This document shows positions 23,013 to 34,290 of a DNA stretch of 64,000 nucleotides, one piece after another; the stretch's first letter is position 1; each line of letters opens with the position of its first letter. The position numbers and the translations under genes were made by a program. The stretch spans positions 18,453,561 through 18,517,560 of the forward strand of contig NC_088775.1 in assembly GCF_954871325.1 (NCBI RefSeq), in the 5' to 3' direction. The notes under the pieces are model-generated. The model searched no databases. It was not told the DNA's origin and saw only the letters and a program-made list of their open reading frames with translations. The stretch comes from Gordionus sp. m RMFG-2023. Its lineage: Eukaryota; Nematomorpha; Gordioida; Chordodea; Parachordodidae.

Positions 23013-23384
23013 ATGTCTCATCCTATAAAATTATATGTTATGAAAGGAAGCGGACCATGCAGAGCGATATGGATGACTGCAAAGGCTTTAAATATACCTA
23101 TTGAGATTATTGATATTGATTTATGAAAAGGAGAACATAAAACACCTGAATTTTTGAAAGTAGAATATTATTTAATTATAAAATATATTATAGGAGATCA
23201 AATGACACTATTTGACATTTCAATGTTTTGCACTGTTTCATTTTTATGGATGCTAAAATATGATTTTGTAAAATATCCAAAAATTCATGCATGGATTGAA
23301 GAAATGAAAAAATTGCCATATTATAAAGAAACAAATCAAAATTTTAATGATTGGTTGTATAAGACTCTAAATAACGGACAATGA
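23013..23384 (+). pseudogene. Glutathione S-transferase (delta/epsilon-like) pseudogene
   Basis: Host-type gene. GSTs conjugate glutathione to electrophiles; delta/epsilon forms are typical of arthropods. The frame starts ATG at 23013 and reads MSHPIKLYVMKGSGPCRAIW then MTAKALNIPIEIIDIDL, the thioredoxin-like N-terminus with the usual P-C-R segment after the active-site loop. An in-frame TGA at 23124 stops it. The same frame continues KGEHKTPEFLK, which matches the family directly after DLMKGEH. Some 90 residues of the middle are then missing. The frame resumes GDQMTLFDISMFCTVSFL with a KYPKIHAWIEEMKKLPYYK C-terminal helix and a final stop at 23384. GTAGAA at 23161 and TATAG before the resumed exon suggest that part of an intron survives. 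The total of 123 codons compares with about 215 in intact enzymes. One stop plus an internal deletion make it non-functional. Confidence 0.85.
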
Positions 23385-24263
23385 TAATTTTCAATTGATA
23401 AATAATTTTATTGCTTATATATATTTAAACAAACAACACTTTATTTTTCATAAACAATATATTTTTTTAAATAAAATTTATGTCATTATTTTTTTTAAAA
23501 AATTTCACCTTTTGTTGCTAGTCAAATAAAAAATTATAGTTGTATTCATTAAATATGTGTAAACTAATTTAATATGGTATTTTAAAACTTCCTTAAAGGA
23601 ATTTTAGCTAAATAAATTTAGATCTAAGAAATTAGATGTATTGGCCAGAATTCTTTTTATTTCAGGAAACTTTAATCAATTCTAATAAAAGTATAATATT
23701 TTTTTTCCTGATGTAAGTAATCTATGGAATTTTGTAGAGAGCTTCAAAGTTGCCCTAAACCATGGATTTATTCGTTTTTCATTAAAAATATGTGTTAAGT
23801 CTACATTTTTGTTTAACTTTATGCATATTATCACAATTTAAAATCCATGAGTTAGTAATAGCAATCTTTTTGACAATATTATCTATTTTACTAATATTTT
23901 TATTGGACAAAGAAGCAGAAATGAATATATATTTTACAGATTATTTATTACTATTTATATACAACTATTATGTATTTGGGACACAAATTTTAATGTATAT
24001 GTCGTATTGGGATATGGAATCTGTGGAGATTCAGAATATTTCGATTTTGAATCCTTTACTGAGGGCAATTTAAAAAATTTTAAAACCTGATTTAACCGGA
24101 AATGTATTTTGGCATCTAGCACATGTGTAGAGTATGCCATAGACATTTTAGTATTTTTTCATTTATATGAAAAATATATAAAAATTAATATAAATTAGGA
24201 GTAGTTCTAAAGTTCATGGCAAAATTGTTTAAAATTTACAGTATACTCTATACATGCTGAAAT
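23385..24263. other. Non-coding region with one doubtful hydrophobic frame
   Basis: A 93-codon plus-strand frame (23792-24073) encodes two hydrophobic segments (around FLTILSILLIFLL and FTDYLLLFIYNYYVF). It matches no family I know, overlaps an equally long minus-strand frame and has no clear start context. It is probably chance in A+T-rich DNA. Confidence 0.35.
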
Positions 24264-24271
24264 ACAATTAC

Positions 24272-24968
24272 TAGGGCTGTGTCGATCCACATATTTTTCA
24301 CCGATCCGATCCGATATTGTTTCAAACCCGATCCAATACCGATCCGATATTTTTACAGATTTTTAATCACCCCCGTTTGAATCAAATGTAATTAAGAAAT
24401 CAATATTTTTTATGCAAAAAATCGAATTATGAATAATTTAACTTTTTTTATTTCTACAATTAAGACTATAATAAAAATATATATTTAATAATATATCCAT
24501 TTTATGTTGGAATATTGTAATATTTAATATATAAAATTATAATATATTAGATTTTTTTAATAAATATGAGAGCCTCTAGATTTTCTGGGAATAAGCTTCT
24601 ACGATATGGACTATCTATATCTCCTGCCGTACTGAAGGCAGACTCATGATTCCGCAGATAACGCATTTTACTAAATTATCTTTGTCTTTTGTAAAATATT
24701 TCCATAATTCAAATACCATATTTAAAAAATTCTTTTATTTAAAGTATAAATAAAATAATTGGCTTTATTTAAAAAAATTTAAAATAAATAAAACTTTGGG
24801 TGTTCCTTTCTATTTTTATAAAAAAAAACTTTACATAAAATAAAATAACAAAAAAAAGAAAAGTTAAAAGATCGGATCGGTTTTTTTGCAGGTATCGGCC
24901 CGATCCGATATTTTCAGAAAACGCTAAATATCGGTACCGATCCGATATTTAATAACGGCACAGCCCTA
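24272..24968 (-). mobile_element. Short hAT element with 8-bp target duplication
   Basis: The ends are TAGGGCTGTG and CACAGCCCTA, flanked on both sides by ACAATTAC (24264-24271 and 24969-24976). Subterminal regions are packed with CCGATCCGATATT-type repeats on the left and their inverse on the right. Inside, the minus strand encodes ESAFSTAGDI, then a DSPYRRSL segment and PENLEALIFIKK near 24555-24650. This is the dimerisation motif of hAT transposases (SERVFSTAGDI..). The rest of the transposase is gone, so this 697-bp copy is non-autonomous. Confidence 0.9.
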
Positions 24969-24976
24969 ACAATTAC

Positions 24977-25535
24977 TGTCAAATCAGATTTTTATATTTA
25001 AAATCGCCTTTTGTAAATGATTTAAAATCGAGAGTTCCGAATCCCCATGGATAAAATTATATATGTCTTCTTGCATCTTTATTTTATATTTATATATTTA
25101 AAAAAAATTATTTTAGTCAAACACTAGCATTTTTCTCGAATGAATATATTTTTACAACTCCAAATTTAATATAAAAAAAATTTTTCACGAAATTATTCTT
25201 TTGCTAAAGATAAACAATTAGAAAAAAAATTCAGACGATTACCAAAATATAAAAATCGATAAACTCACTTAGTAATTTTACACTGTATGCTTAATAAATC
25301 TCCTAATGAAAATTTATGTTACGTAATAGCGGGTAAAAACCGAGAGAAGCCTCGCCCTCTTATCACTATTGGCGAATATTTTGAATTTTAACAACCCCAG
25401 CGATAGCCAATATTAATACCCAAAATTATAACATCCCTAGATTATTATTATTTTTAGTCTAGTAAGCTATGGACTTAAATGAAAAAGGAAGAAAGATGCT
25501 TTTAATTTTATAAATGTCATTGTGATATTGATGAA
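24977..25535. other. Non-coding A+T-rich region
   Basis: No gene recognised. A G+C-richer patch at about 25328-25375 (GCGGGTAAAAACCGAGAG) has no assignable content. Confidence 0.45.
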
Positions 25536-25650
25536 TAGTGCTGTAAACATTTCTAAAAAAATCGATCGCTTTCGCGTTCAACGTTCATTTACAAAAATCG
25601 AACACGTTCACGGAACGCGTTCACGTTCGTTCAAATTTTATGATAAATTT
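25536..25650 (+). mobile_element. hAT-like left terminus with GTTCACG subterminal repeats
   Basis: TAGTGCTGTAAAC resembles the TAGTGCTGTTAAA end of the MITE at 49120-49342. It is followed by GCGTTCAACGTTCA, CGAACACGTTCACGG and AACGCGTTCACGTTCG. No matching right end with a target duplication was found. Confidence 0.4.
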
Positions 25651-25840
25651 TTTTTTAAATTTTATATAAATAAATGTCATATTTTTTAACACAATATATT
25701 AGCTGTTAAAAAATAATATACTTTTATTTTGGTAATATAATTATAAATACAATATAATATAGCGAATAAAAAGATATTTTTATTTATAAAAAAATTTTCT
25801 TTTAATAACAATTGTTTTTTCAAAATTTTCATTCAAATTA

Positions 25841-26688
25841 AAATAAAAACAATTTTCACTAAAAACAACACTCATGTTATTTTCTTTTATAAAAATATGT
25901 TACTTTTCACTTTTCTTAAATGAAGAAAATCTCTAATTATTAATTATCATTTTTAATAATCTCTCTCTATATTAACACATAACATTTTCACAAAAACACC
26001 ATTCGTTTATTTTCTTTTAACAAAAAAAAATATTTTACTCTTCAATTTTCTTTCCTAAAAGAAACTAATAAAACATGTTATTTAATTTTATCTTCTTTTT
26101 ATAAAAAAAATTATTTATAATGTCCCCACAAGTGTCACTAGTGTACATTCCAAGATTTTGAAATACTGTTTTATCGAATTAATGATAATCTTCTCTATAT
26201 CACAATAACATGATATTAAATAAAATTAAATCGAATTAGTGATAATCTTCTCTATATCACAATAACATGAAATAAAATAAAATTAAATCAAATTAGTGAT
26301 AATCTTCTCTATATCACAATAACATGATATTAAATACAATTTCTTTTGAAATACTACTGATATCAGATTGATTTTATATAACTTACTTTTGGCTCCCATA
26401 GCCTTATATTAATATTTAAAAACTGATACAAATATCATATAAGATTTCTGTCCTAAGAATTATGTCCTAAAAAATTATAGGAACCACAGAAGAGTAAAAT
26501 ATTTTTTTTTTGTTAAAAGAAAATAAACGAATGGTGTTTTTGTGAAAATGTTATGTGTTAATATAGAGAGAGATTATTAAAAATGATAATATAATTAGAG
26601 ATTTTCTAGTGAAAAGTAACATATTTTTGTAAAAGAAAATAACATGAGTGTTGTTTTTAGTGAAAATTGTTTTTATTTTAATTTGAAT
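25841..26688. repeat. Large inverted repeat (arms about 200 bp, spacer 445 bp)
   Basis: 25841-26043 and 26489-26688 are inverse copies with few differences. Matching words include AACACTCATGTTATTTTC and ATTAACACATAACATTTTC and their complements on the other side. The transcript or single strand could fold into one long hairpin. It may be a foldback or MITE-type element, but I cannot see a target duplication. No coding sequence. Confidence 0.85.
26174..26341 (+). repeat. Three 57-bp tandem repeats in the hairpin spacer
   Basis: Units start at 26174, 26231 and 26288 and share GATAATCTTCTCTATATCAC and AATAACATGA. They differ at only a few positions, so the expansion is fairly recent. Confidence 0.85.
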
Positions 26689-26939
26689 TACATAGGGGTA
26701 ATTTGCAAATTATTATATATTTAAAAAGAGAAAAATTATTAAAAAAATAATTAATAAGTAGTAATTTTATTCTAAAGGAGAAATTTCATAAATTATTTTT
26801 GATAATTTCAAAGTTAAAATTTTTTTAAAAAAAAAATAAATTAGAGTATTTATTTAAAAAAAAGAAATATATAGAAATATATATATCGTGATGAATTATA
26901 AAATAGACACACCAGAACAGATCATTTATGTGAAAATAA

Positions 26940-27541
26940 TAATAAAAAAAAATTAGGAATAAAAAGACCTAAATTCGATATCTTCAAACGCTGTTTCAGA
27001 TGTCAGAGTTTTGGACAACAGATCAAGGATTGTCAAATTCCGACTCATGTGTTGATGAATCAAGAATGCAAAGATTATCCAAGTGATACAGAGGAAGTTC
27101 CAACCTCAAGCTATTTTTGTGAAAAAATAATAAGGTACCGTCGGAGGCTACGTACCGAAACATAACACAATAAATGAAATGGAATCTAGAGAGAAGTTCC
27201 ATAATCAAAGAGTTTGGCCGCCCGTACATTATACAAGTGCAGTACAAGCTAAACTAAAACCGCTGACAAAATTAAATCCTAAAGCATTGAATAGTGTAAA
27301 ATATTCGTATTCTAGAGGATTAGCTTACAACTCTAAAGCTATGAGGGTGAAATCGCAAGTGGTCAAGACTACGAAATTTAATGAAAAGATAGAAATGAAT
27401 AATGGTATGCAGATTACCAAAGGAGTAAAAGATATGGAGTTAGAAGAAAATATTATGTTGAAAGATGATGATAAATTTACATAAATTCATATATTTTTTT
27501 TTTGTATTATTACATGTCTTTGGCCTTTTTAGGGGCAGACA
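26940..27541 (+). mobile_element. Retroelement fossil fragment: CCHC gag-like piece and polypurine-like tract
   Basis: A CFRCQSFGQQIKDC zinc-knuckle-like motif lies near 27000-27040. A 101-codon frame follows at 27179-27484, basic and of unknown match. The purine stretch AGGGGCAGACA ends at 27541, directly before TGTTGTATT at 27542, which parallels the PPT-LTR junction at 57720-57740. This looks like the 3' part of a broken LTR retroelement with a possible LTR starting at 27542. The end of that LTR could not be placed. The family is uncertain; a non-LTR gag is the alternative for the zinc-knuckle piece. Confidence 0.4.
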
Positions 27542-28442
27542 TGTTGTATTTAGTAATTACAATATATAGTTATCATGTTTAAAATTATACCTACTGTCAA
27601 TCAATAATATTATTGATTAAAAATATTGATATATTTTATATTATTTTATTTTTATCGCGGAATATATTTTTAAAAGAAAGAAAAAATTGATTTCGCTATT
27701 AGGGAAAAATTATTGTGAAATTGAGGGATTAATTTTAATTATTGTGAAAAGAAAGAAAATTTATTGGATTCATTATTTTAATTGATATTTGATGAAATAA
27801 TTTTTTTTCTAAATGATTAAATTTTTATATACATAATCATGATTTACCAATAAAATAAATATATTTTACAAAATTTTGTCAAATTTAGTCTACTTAATAT
27901 CGTAATTAAGGATGGATATTGTATATATTACTATAGCAAATAATTTTTACGAAAATAAGAAATACATGGGATTTTTCTTGGGTATTTTTTACCAGTACCA
28001 ATTTGAACGTCAGCATTTTATCTTGTTTAAGCATTTTTTATGGAGTGTATATGAGTAATCTTTAAATAATGAATTAGGGCCTAAAAAAATTTAGCTTATT
28101 AATATATTATATTTTTAAAAAAAAAATTTAAAATACTAATTTGTCTATACATTATAAATATGAGTATATCCATTATAATCCAAATAAAAACATACCTATA
28201 TTATTAGGTCTTAAGTAAATCCTATAAATATGAAAAAAAATCCGGGGATTTTTTTCCTGGGTGTTCTAGGGTTTTTATCCTGGGGTTTCCTGGGTTTATT
28301 TCCAAGGATTTTTTTTCCAGGATTCATTTTATATATTAGTGTCAAGTTTATTAATTCGTTTTTTATATTCAATTAATGTTGTGAGAGTATTTAAACTATT
28401 TGTAATTAGATTTTTATTGAACACATTATAATGTATATCACG
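27542..28442. other. Non-coding region, possible LTR start and TTTTTCC/GGG low-complexity tract
   Basis: No gene recognised. From about 28240 to 28330 the sequence repeats CCTGGG and TTTTTTCC words in a low-complexity run. Confidence 0.4.
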
Positions 28443-30165
28443 CAGATAAATTGTGGAGTTTATTACTTGATAACATAGGGATATTTTTACTTTCGTTGAT
28501 TATTGTAAGTTTTGTAATAGGATTAACAATAGGAAGAAATACTGCGTATATAAGAATTGAAATAGAGAATTAGAATTAAGAGTGATATAAGAGGAGAAGG
28601 TAAGATAAAACTGATAGATAATTACAGACAAATGATTTGTTTTAGTTGTGGTCAACATGGACACATGTCGCGATAATGTGAGCTAACAAGGTTGCTTAAG
28701 TGCGCGAAATATGGAGGTAATGGACACATAGATATGAATTGTAGAGGTTTTTTTACATTGGTTTGTGATGTTCTAAATGAGGACAAGGAGGGCATTCATA
28801 AGAGAAATGTAATAAATGACTAAATAAGATTAAGAATAATGTTATAAATAATAAAATTAATAGTTTGTATTATTTGCTTAATTATAATAAGAATTTAGGT
28901 ATAAATGAAACAGTTATAATTGATTAAAGTATGTAAATAAAGATAAATTATTAGAAGAGAAATTGAAACAGAAATTGTGTGTGGAATTGTATTAGAAAAG
29001 TTAATAGAGAGAAGTAAATGCCCGGGGATTAAGATAGGAATGGGAGAAAGTGAAACATTCTTTTTATTAAATACAGGAGCAGAGGAGCAGGATTAGTTTA
29101 ATGAGTGAAAAGGATTTTATTAATGATTTCCATAAGAAAATTTTATAGCAAGAAGAATGAGAGCTAGACAATTAGACGGTAGTATAGTTAAGATGTTAGG
29201 TTTTTATGTGATAAAGTTGTTAGATATAAATAATGAGATAATGTTATGGATTACAACATTAAAACTAAAGCCGATAATAAGTTGGAATAACATTAAGAAT
29301 ATAGGTCCTAATTATAATTGGTGGGTCTTTGTTTGAAACCGTCCGTGAGAACAATATTGTAACTGGAGAAATAACACAAAGGGAGCATATGGATAAGACT
29401 GTGTTACCTAGTTTAGGAGTTAAACAGGATTTCGTTTTCGATAAACTGAGAATCGAACACCAGAATTTTTGATTAGATAAAAAATAACATAGAAAGAATA
29501 ATTTATCAAAAGATATAAAGTCAATAGAGGTAACTTCAGTTGAAGTCAAACGACAAGGAATTAAGAATAAGGTAGAACTTGATTTTGTTGAGGATAATTT
29601 CAGCAAGGAAATAAAGAACATATTGAATAGGTAAAATAATATTTTTAAAGAAGAATTAGGTCTCTATAAGATTTTGAGGTAGATATACGATTAGAGGAAA
29701 ATTACCTGCCTAAATTTTGTAGCACAAGAAGATTATTATTTTCTTGGATAGAAAAAATAGATAAAGAACTAGACAAATTGCTGAAAGAAGGTATAATAAG
29801 ACCAAAAGTTCCTAGTGTATGGGTGACACCATTGGTTCCTATAAGAACAGGATAACAGTTTAAGACTATGCATAGATTATAGGGTATCTGTAAATAATTA
29901 GATAACGAATGTGAGATATCCGTTACCTAGAATAGGGCAATTATTGGCTAATTTAAAAAGAGCAACAATTTTTTCGAAAAGAGATTCTAATGCCTACTCA
30001 CAAATTAAGGTAAGTGAGAAAGCAAGTAAGATATTATTTGAAATATTGGAGCCGATACTTTCAACCCAAAAGGAAATTGGCAGAATGCAAACAAACCTCT
30101 ATACGCATAGATGGCTGTTATGTTCCAAGGAATAAGTGGTACCATGTATTATTTATCATGCTGAT

Positions 30166-30379
30166 TGTCACAGTTGGGAGAATTTGGTTTGGGAGATTAG
30201 GAACCAAATATCTTTTCTTTCTATAATATAATACTCGTATTATTAACAATATAAATATTCAAATTTTACATGAACTTTAAATATTCAATTTTATATAAAA
30301 AAACTATTTGCCATAAATATTCAAATTTATATACTTAAAATTTTAAATAAGTGCAAATCAAAATAATGCAATCACAACA
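30166..30379 (-). repeat. 3' LTR of the non-coding LTR element
   Basis: 214 bp, starting TGTCACAGTTGGGAG on the plus strand and ending CACAACA; the mate is 36429-36642. Confidence 0.9.
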
Positions 30380-30599
30380 CCCTTCCACTTAAGTTAGATC
30401 CCATCATTATGACCAACCTTCTTTCGATTTCGACTTTACTGATCTTGTATCTTCACCAAATCGATTCTTCTTAATCTTTAATGTCTTCTAATTTCTAACT
30501 ACGGCTATCCCTTATCTAGTATTCTTAGATTCTAAGATCGTTTGTATCCGATTACAACTTGAAATTCTTGATTTCTATCTTCTGTTGCTTGTCAACTCT

Positions 30600-31250
30600 T
30601 GGTAAACGATTAGCTCTTTATCTCTATAGGCAAATGATGAACTCCATTAACATATGTTTTCAGCGATTCACGATAGTTAGTTACCAATTATTGATTGATA
30701 CTATTCTTTCTTTACAATCTTTGTTTCTTCTAACGCCCGTTTTAATACTAATAACTCTTTATCGAGGTAATTGACTATAACGGGTAATTGATTACGATTG
30801 CTTGTAAACGATTATCGATAAATTCTATCTCTTTTCAACTTTTGTTTTTTCTATTAACCATCTGAACTTCTTTATAATTTATCCTAGCTAGTCATTTGTT
30901 TCTACGATTCTCTTGTAATAAATGATTAGCGCTTTAATTTGGTAAACGAATGGCGATGCTTGATCTGCGATCAACTTCCGTATCTTAGACTAAAGTTTCT
31001 GTAAACAATTGGCGATATTGGTAAATGATTAACGATTGCAGCATGAACGTCTCGAACATCTGTTCTATCTAGTTTCTTGTTTCCAACGTTCTCTTGTAAT
31101 TGATTTGTTCTTTAATTTAATTCTTGTAACCGTATCGATCTTTTAGATTTCCGTGTCTTCAACGACAGTTTGCGCTTGCCAAGATATCGACTATGTCTTA
31201 AGATCTCTTTATTCTTATTTGATCTTTGTCTTAAGGTATCGTGTAATCAA
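30600..31250. repeat. Degenerate GGTAAACGATTAGCGAT-like motif cluster
   Basis: Words such as GGTAAACGATTAGC, GTAAACGATTATCGAT, GGTAAACGAATGGCGAT and GGTAAATGATTAACGATT recur irregularly in this part of the LTR element. They look like a degraded short tandem or dispersed motif. No coding sequence was found. Confidence 0.45.
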
Positions 31251-31357
31251 TCATCTACTTCTACCGAAAATAATCTATTAAACCCTTTATAACTTCATAA
31301 TCACCCTTTCTTTACATTCATTCTCAAATTTAAATACATAGTCCAATTTTCGTCTTA

Positions 31358-31389
31358 GGCTGCTTTCATAGTGGAGACGGATCCGATTT
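31358..31389 (+). repeat. Left terminal inverted repeat of Harbinger
   Basis: 32 bp identical to the inverse of 34463-34494, followed by imperfect similarity around CGTCAAAA and GACGG. Confidence 0.93.
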
Positions 31390-31492
31390 CACGTCAAAAC
31401 ATCTGATTTGACGGCGTCCGACAAGGCTTTCATAATGATTTTTTTTTAACGTTTCAACTTAAAACAGATTAGACATTATTTTATTTTTTAAA

Positions 31493-32555
31493 ATGAACCA
31501 ATATTCTTTATTTAAATTATATATGATATATGATCTCTTATTCAAGAAAGAAAAAAATATAGTTAATTCGAAAAGGAGGAAGGAGGGAGTATATTTTACT
31601 TTGCTGCCAAAATTACTTATAGATGACCTCAAGTTTTATAATTACATGCGTATGAAAAAAGTGAGTATATTTTTATATATAGTATTTTCACTTTAAAAAA
31701 TAGATCTTATTAAAAATAAAATTACAAAAAAGAAAACTATAAATTTATTAAAATTAGTTTATTATATATATATATTAAATTAATTTTATAATTAATATTG
31801 AGATATAACCCTAATATTACATATAATAAGAATGAATATTTACAATAATTAATATAACATTTAATAATGAGTTAATTATAATAATTAGGCATTTAAAAAT
31901 CATTTTTATGCTAATTTCTTGATACTTCATTTGATCTAGATACCTAGCAACTGGTAATTCATATGTCACCTTGTCATATTCTCATAAACTTGGGGTATCA
32001 ACTATAAAACTAATAATAGGAGAAAATACAAAAGCTATATGGGATATTATTCAACCCATCCATATGAAGGTCCCAACATTGGAGATGTTTGAGGAGTTGC
32101 TAAGGGCTTTGATGAAAGGTGGAACTTCCCAAACTGTATAGGTTTAATTTTATTTATATCAAACAAAAGATAATTATATTTTTTATTTTATTATTTCATA
32201 CTATATTATTATGTTAATATTTTATAAGGTGCCATTGATGGGAAACATTGTAAAACAAAAAAGTCTCCATATTCTTGAACCCAATTTTATAATTACAAGC
32301 ATGGATTTTCAATAATCCTTCAAGCATTGGTGGATCATAATGGCAAATTTATGGTTATAGATGTTGGCACTTATGGAAGCCAAAATGAAAGAAAATTTAA
32401 ATATAATAAGTTTTGATCTTGTTGGTTCAAATTATCCTTTATGGAACCAACAGAGTATTAAAAATAGTTCTGATAAAAATAAAAATATAAGAAACTTATT
32501 TAGCAATTATTTTAATAATAGACATTTGCCCTGGCAAACTAATATATTAAATTAA
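31493..32555 (+). pseudogene. Harbinger transposase (DDE nuclease), broken
   Basis: Cut-and-paste nuclease of PIF/Harbinger. Exon 1 (31493-31660) carries KRRKEGVYFTLLPKLL and FYNYMRMKK and ends at a GTGAGT donor. Exon 2 (about 31940-32141) carries LATGNSYVTLSYSHKLGVST and IGENTKAIWDIIQPI, then by a one-base frame change near 32100 FDERWNFPNCI, ending ATAG before GTTTAA. Exon 3 (from 32229, after a TATAAG acceptor) reads AIDGKHCKTKKSPYS, an in-frame stop, then TQFYNYKHGFSIILQALVDH and FMVIDVGTYGSQ, stopping at 32414. The first Asp (AIDGKH) and second Asp (VIDVG) of the DDE triad are visible. The C-terminal region with the Glu is not recognisable, although an open frame runs to 32555. One frame change, one stop and a lost C-terminus mean it is inactive. 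The two introns agree with family structure. Confidence 0.85.
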
Positions 32556-33084
32556 TATTTATTTTTTCAATATTTTGATTTTATATGTATTAAATTTCTT
32601 TATATTTTTTTGGTATATATTTTCTTTTTATAAAAATACAAGAACTTGTTCATAAAATAATTATTTTGTACCAATTTCCCATGTTTTTGTTTAATATATT
32701 CTTAAAAAAATTTTATACATGTAAATAAATATTATCAGCTATTTTATTAAATTTAAATACTTGGTGAATGGGTAATAAGATTTATTAGAAATTGATACTG
32801 AGGTCTGTATTACTACTGATTTTTGAATGTGACATTTTTTTAAAGAAGCTTATATAAGAAAAGGATCCTGAGTGTAAATATCTTACCTACTTAGTAAGCC
32901 TTGACTAATCAAATTTATTTTTATCAGACCTTTCCTGATATGGTACTTAAAATGATATAATTATAGGTCAGGCTAAGTTTAAAAAGCACAAAGCAAATAT
33001 TTATTATTTTGTAATAAAAAAATTATAATATGTTTAACAATTATAATATATTTATTTAAAAATATATATTAAAAAATATATAAT
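32556..33084. other. Non-coding gap between the two Harbinger genes
   Basis: A+T-rich sequence with no frame matching either protein. It probably contains degraded 3' sequence of the transposase gene. Confidence 0.5.
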
Positions 33085-33915
33085 TTATTTTTTTAATTGA
33101 CTTTTATATAAAAAAATCATTTGAATAATGTTCATTTTCACTTTATCTTTGTGATCCTGTGGTAAAGATGACAATTCTTCATCTATAAATTTAGCAAAAT
33201 CACCATAAAATATAAAACAGAGGTAATGAATGATCATATTGTTTGCTCAATTATTGATAGTATTTAATTTAATTTAAAAAATTAAGTTTGCTCCTAAATA
33301 ATTTTTCAAAGATATTGATTAACATTGTAATACCAAATTTAAGAATTAAATAGTAAGCTTAATCTTTTTATCTAAATACTTAGATGAGATATATTAATAC
33401 AATAAATTTAGCAAAATCACCTAAAAATATAAAACAGAGGTAATGAATGATCATATTGTTTGCTCAATTATTGATAGTATTTAATTTAATTAAAAAAATT
33501 AAGTTTGCTCCTAAATAATTTTTCAAAGATATTGATTAACATTGTAATACCAAATTTAAGAATTAAATAGTAAGCTTAATCTTTTTATCTTAATACTTAG
33601 ATGAGATATATTAATACAATAAATTTAACTCATCACCTAAAAAATATAAAACAGAGGTAATGAATGATCATATTGTTTGATCAATTCTAAATATATATAT
33701 AATTATTGAAAGTGTTCAATTTAATTAATAAAATATATTCAAAAAAATTTATGTTATATTTATAAAGTTTTAATACCTGATTCACCAAATTGTAGGTCTA
33801 AATTTATCCAAAATTCTGATTTTTTGCGTGAATCCTTGTAACTTTCATCAAATTTATCATATATAAATTTAGATCCTCTTACAGCTTCAATTAAATCTAA
33901 CACATTAATTTTCAT
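33085..33915 (-). pseudogene. MADF-BESS (Myb/SANT-like) protein of Harbinger
   Basis: Accessory DNA-binding partner of Harbinger transposases, which helps recruit the transposase to the ends. Exon 1 (33777-33915) begins MKINVLDLIEAVRGSKFIY, then DKFDESYKDSRKKSEFWINL, a MADF domain start (LIEAV, LYD-like, YKD, W). It ends at a CAG/GTATTA donor. The last exon (33085 to about 33205) reads GDFAKFIDEELSSLPQ, then DHKDKVKMNIIQMIF and a stop, a BESS motif. Middle exons are not recognisable, so the protein is shorter than expected. The true last exon now has ATG/GTGA at its start where neighbouring copies have TTTTAG/GTGA, suggesting loss of the acceptor. It is convergent with the transposase gene, the usual Harbinger arrangement. 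Probably non-functional. Confidence 0.8.
33187..33700 (-). repeat. 217-bp tandem repeat carrying copies of the MADF-BESS exon start
   Basis: Units begin at 33187, 33404 and 33621, with exact 217-base spacing. Shared words are AAAACAGAGGTAATGAATGA and ATTGATTAACATTGTAATAC. On the minus strand the second and third units carry an intact TTTTAG acceptor before GTGA; the second encodes GDFAKFI and the third has changed. A further partial copy of this and the exon 1 end lies at about 34177-34280. An intron plus exon start has thus been duplicated inside the transposon. Confidence 0.85.
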
Positions 33916-34176
33916 TTTTAACATGAACAAGCTAAATTATTAGAAATAAAAAATTATATTTAGTTATTTTTAACAAGGTAGAGTAAAAGAGAAGATAAAT
34001 GGAATAGTTATGATAAAATGCTATTATAATTAATTCAAAAAATTCTATTAGTTTAATGTATATATGTATTATGATGTTTGAATATTAGAATTAAAATAAA
34101 ATTCTATTTAGTTATGATAAATAAGCTCAGTTTTTTAACAAGGTATGTTACAAATAGAGAAGACGAATGGAAGAGC

Positions 34177-34290
34177 AAAATTTAACTCATCACCTAACTA
34201 TTTAAAAAATTCTATGTTATATTTATAAAGTTTTAATACCTGATTCACCAAATTGTAAACCTAGATTTATCCATAATTTATAACTATAAA
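34177..34290 (-). repeat. Duplicated fragment of the MADF-BESS gene end and intron
   Basis: AAATTTAACTCATCACCTAA here matches 33621, and TATTTATAAAGTTTTAATAC plus CTGATTCACCAAATTGTA match 33757-33797, the exon 1 donor region. It is a second, displaced copy. Confidence 0.75.

Noticed and set aside
23124-23126. In-frame TGA in the GST frame as a sign of a variant genetic code
   Set aside because: The middle of the protein is also missing, and other frames in the window end at TGA normally. A pseudogene explains it more simply.
23792-24073. 93-codon hydrophobic frame as a membrane protein gene
   Set aside because: No family resemblance, an equally long frame on the opposite strand, and A+T-rich DNA easily yields Leu/Ile/Phe-rich chance frames.
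33187-33700. CRISPR-like regularly spaced repeats
   Set aside because: The repeat is a 217-bp tandem unit with no separate spacers, within a eukaryotic transposon.
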